Shown: positions 63,960-64,000 of the stretch, in pieces
How the letters are laid out: each line of letters opens with the position of its first letter
Position numbering within the stretch: the first letter of the stretch is position 1
Source: Campylobacter hyointestinalis subsp. hyointestinalis
GTDB lineage: Bacteria; Campylobacterota; Campylobacteria; Campylobacterales; Campylobacteraceae
Direction: 5' to 3'
Assembly: GCF_013372145.1 (NCBI RefSeq)
Contig: NZ_CP053827.1
Location: 1,488,001-1,552,000, forward strand
Length of the DNA: 64,000 bases
Translations under genes and position numbers: made by a program
Notes under the pieces: model-generated
What the model was told of the DNA's origin: nothing
Database searches by the model: none
What the model saw: the letters and a program-made list of their open reading frames with translations, nothing else

Positions 63960-64000
63960 TCTAATTCCTTATTGATCTGACTAAAATATATTCCATCGTC
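63956..64000 (-). CDS. 3' end of an upstream gene (partial)
   Basis: An open frame enters from the window edge and ends DDGIYFSQINKELE, its TGA overlapping the pseG GTG (GTGA). The 4-bp overlap with a good ribosome site inside it is typical of operon neighbours. Fourteen residues are too few to identify it; another pse gene is likely from context. Confidence 0.35.
   Translation of the reverse strand, partial: DDGIYFSQINKELE

Overview
The window is a 64-kb piece of an AT-rich epsilonproteobacterial chromosome, almost certainly Campylobacter. The reasons are gene order (rplU-rpmA-obgE-proB-fmt-birA-parA-parB-atpF'FHAGDC-tolQRAB-pal-cpoB-slyD-fabD-mtn, and aroQ-folK-flhF-flhG-fliA-fliM-fliY), polar-flagellum genes, a futalosine-type menaquinone pathway, a Tat-exported selenocysteine formate dehydrogenase, and pseudaminic acid genes. 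The exact species cannot be read from the sequence; a member of the C. fetus/hyointestinalis side of the genus is my guess. I see no tRNA, rRNA, CRISPR, IS element or prophage.

1-16 kb: ribD, a small orphan gene, then a minus-strand translation cluster (ylxR-infB-rbfA-rimP), thrB, tsaB, lpxC, a PhzF-like gene, an M23 cell-wall peptidase and tyrA. bamA points the other way, followed by a MOSC protein, sppA and a probable aminodeoxyfutalosine deaminase. 16-23 kb: a plus-strand run aroQ-pepP-folK-flhF-flhG-(membrane protein)-fliA-fliM-fliY that sets flagellar number, position, late gene expression and switching. 23-42 kb: a long minus-strand block with ttcA-like, mtn, fabD, slyD, the Tol-Pal system, the F1 and stator genes of ATP synthase, parAB, birA, fmt, proB, obgE, rpmA and rplU.

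42-55 kb: accessory respiration and metal genes. A DUF4198 pair resembling NikK/NikL sits behind two perfect inverted repeats, next to a di-haem cytochrome c peroxidase. The formate dehydrogenase locus follows: fdhA carries an in-frame UGA followed by a SECIS-like hairpin at the same spacing as in E. coli fdhF, and the selA-selB genes that decode it lie divergently alongside. A strong terminator follows fdhB directly, so the cytochrome b subunit is not encoded there. A DsbC/DsbG-like protein ends this part.

55.7-64 kb is the most unusual region: a surface-glycan locus bounded by pseF and pseG. Between them are (i) two tandem ATP-grasp genes, one full length with a G9 tract at codons 139-142 (predicted phase variable) and one lacking the N-terminal domain and sharing near-identical DNA blocks at a constant 1181-bp offset; and (ii) a tight minus-strand operon of a CDP-alcohol phosphatidyltransferase family enzyme, a radical SAM protein, a nucleotidyltransferase-PEP mutase fusion, phosphonopyruvate decarboxylase and an APS-kinase-like kinase. 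Together these predict a nucleotide-activated C-P compound put onto a surface glycan or lipid. The usual 2-aminoethylphosphonate transaminase is absent from the window, and the kinase suggests a donor chemistry like that proposed for Campylobacter capsular phosphoramidate. This cluster is my main candidate for an undescribed system.
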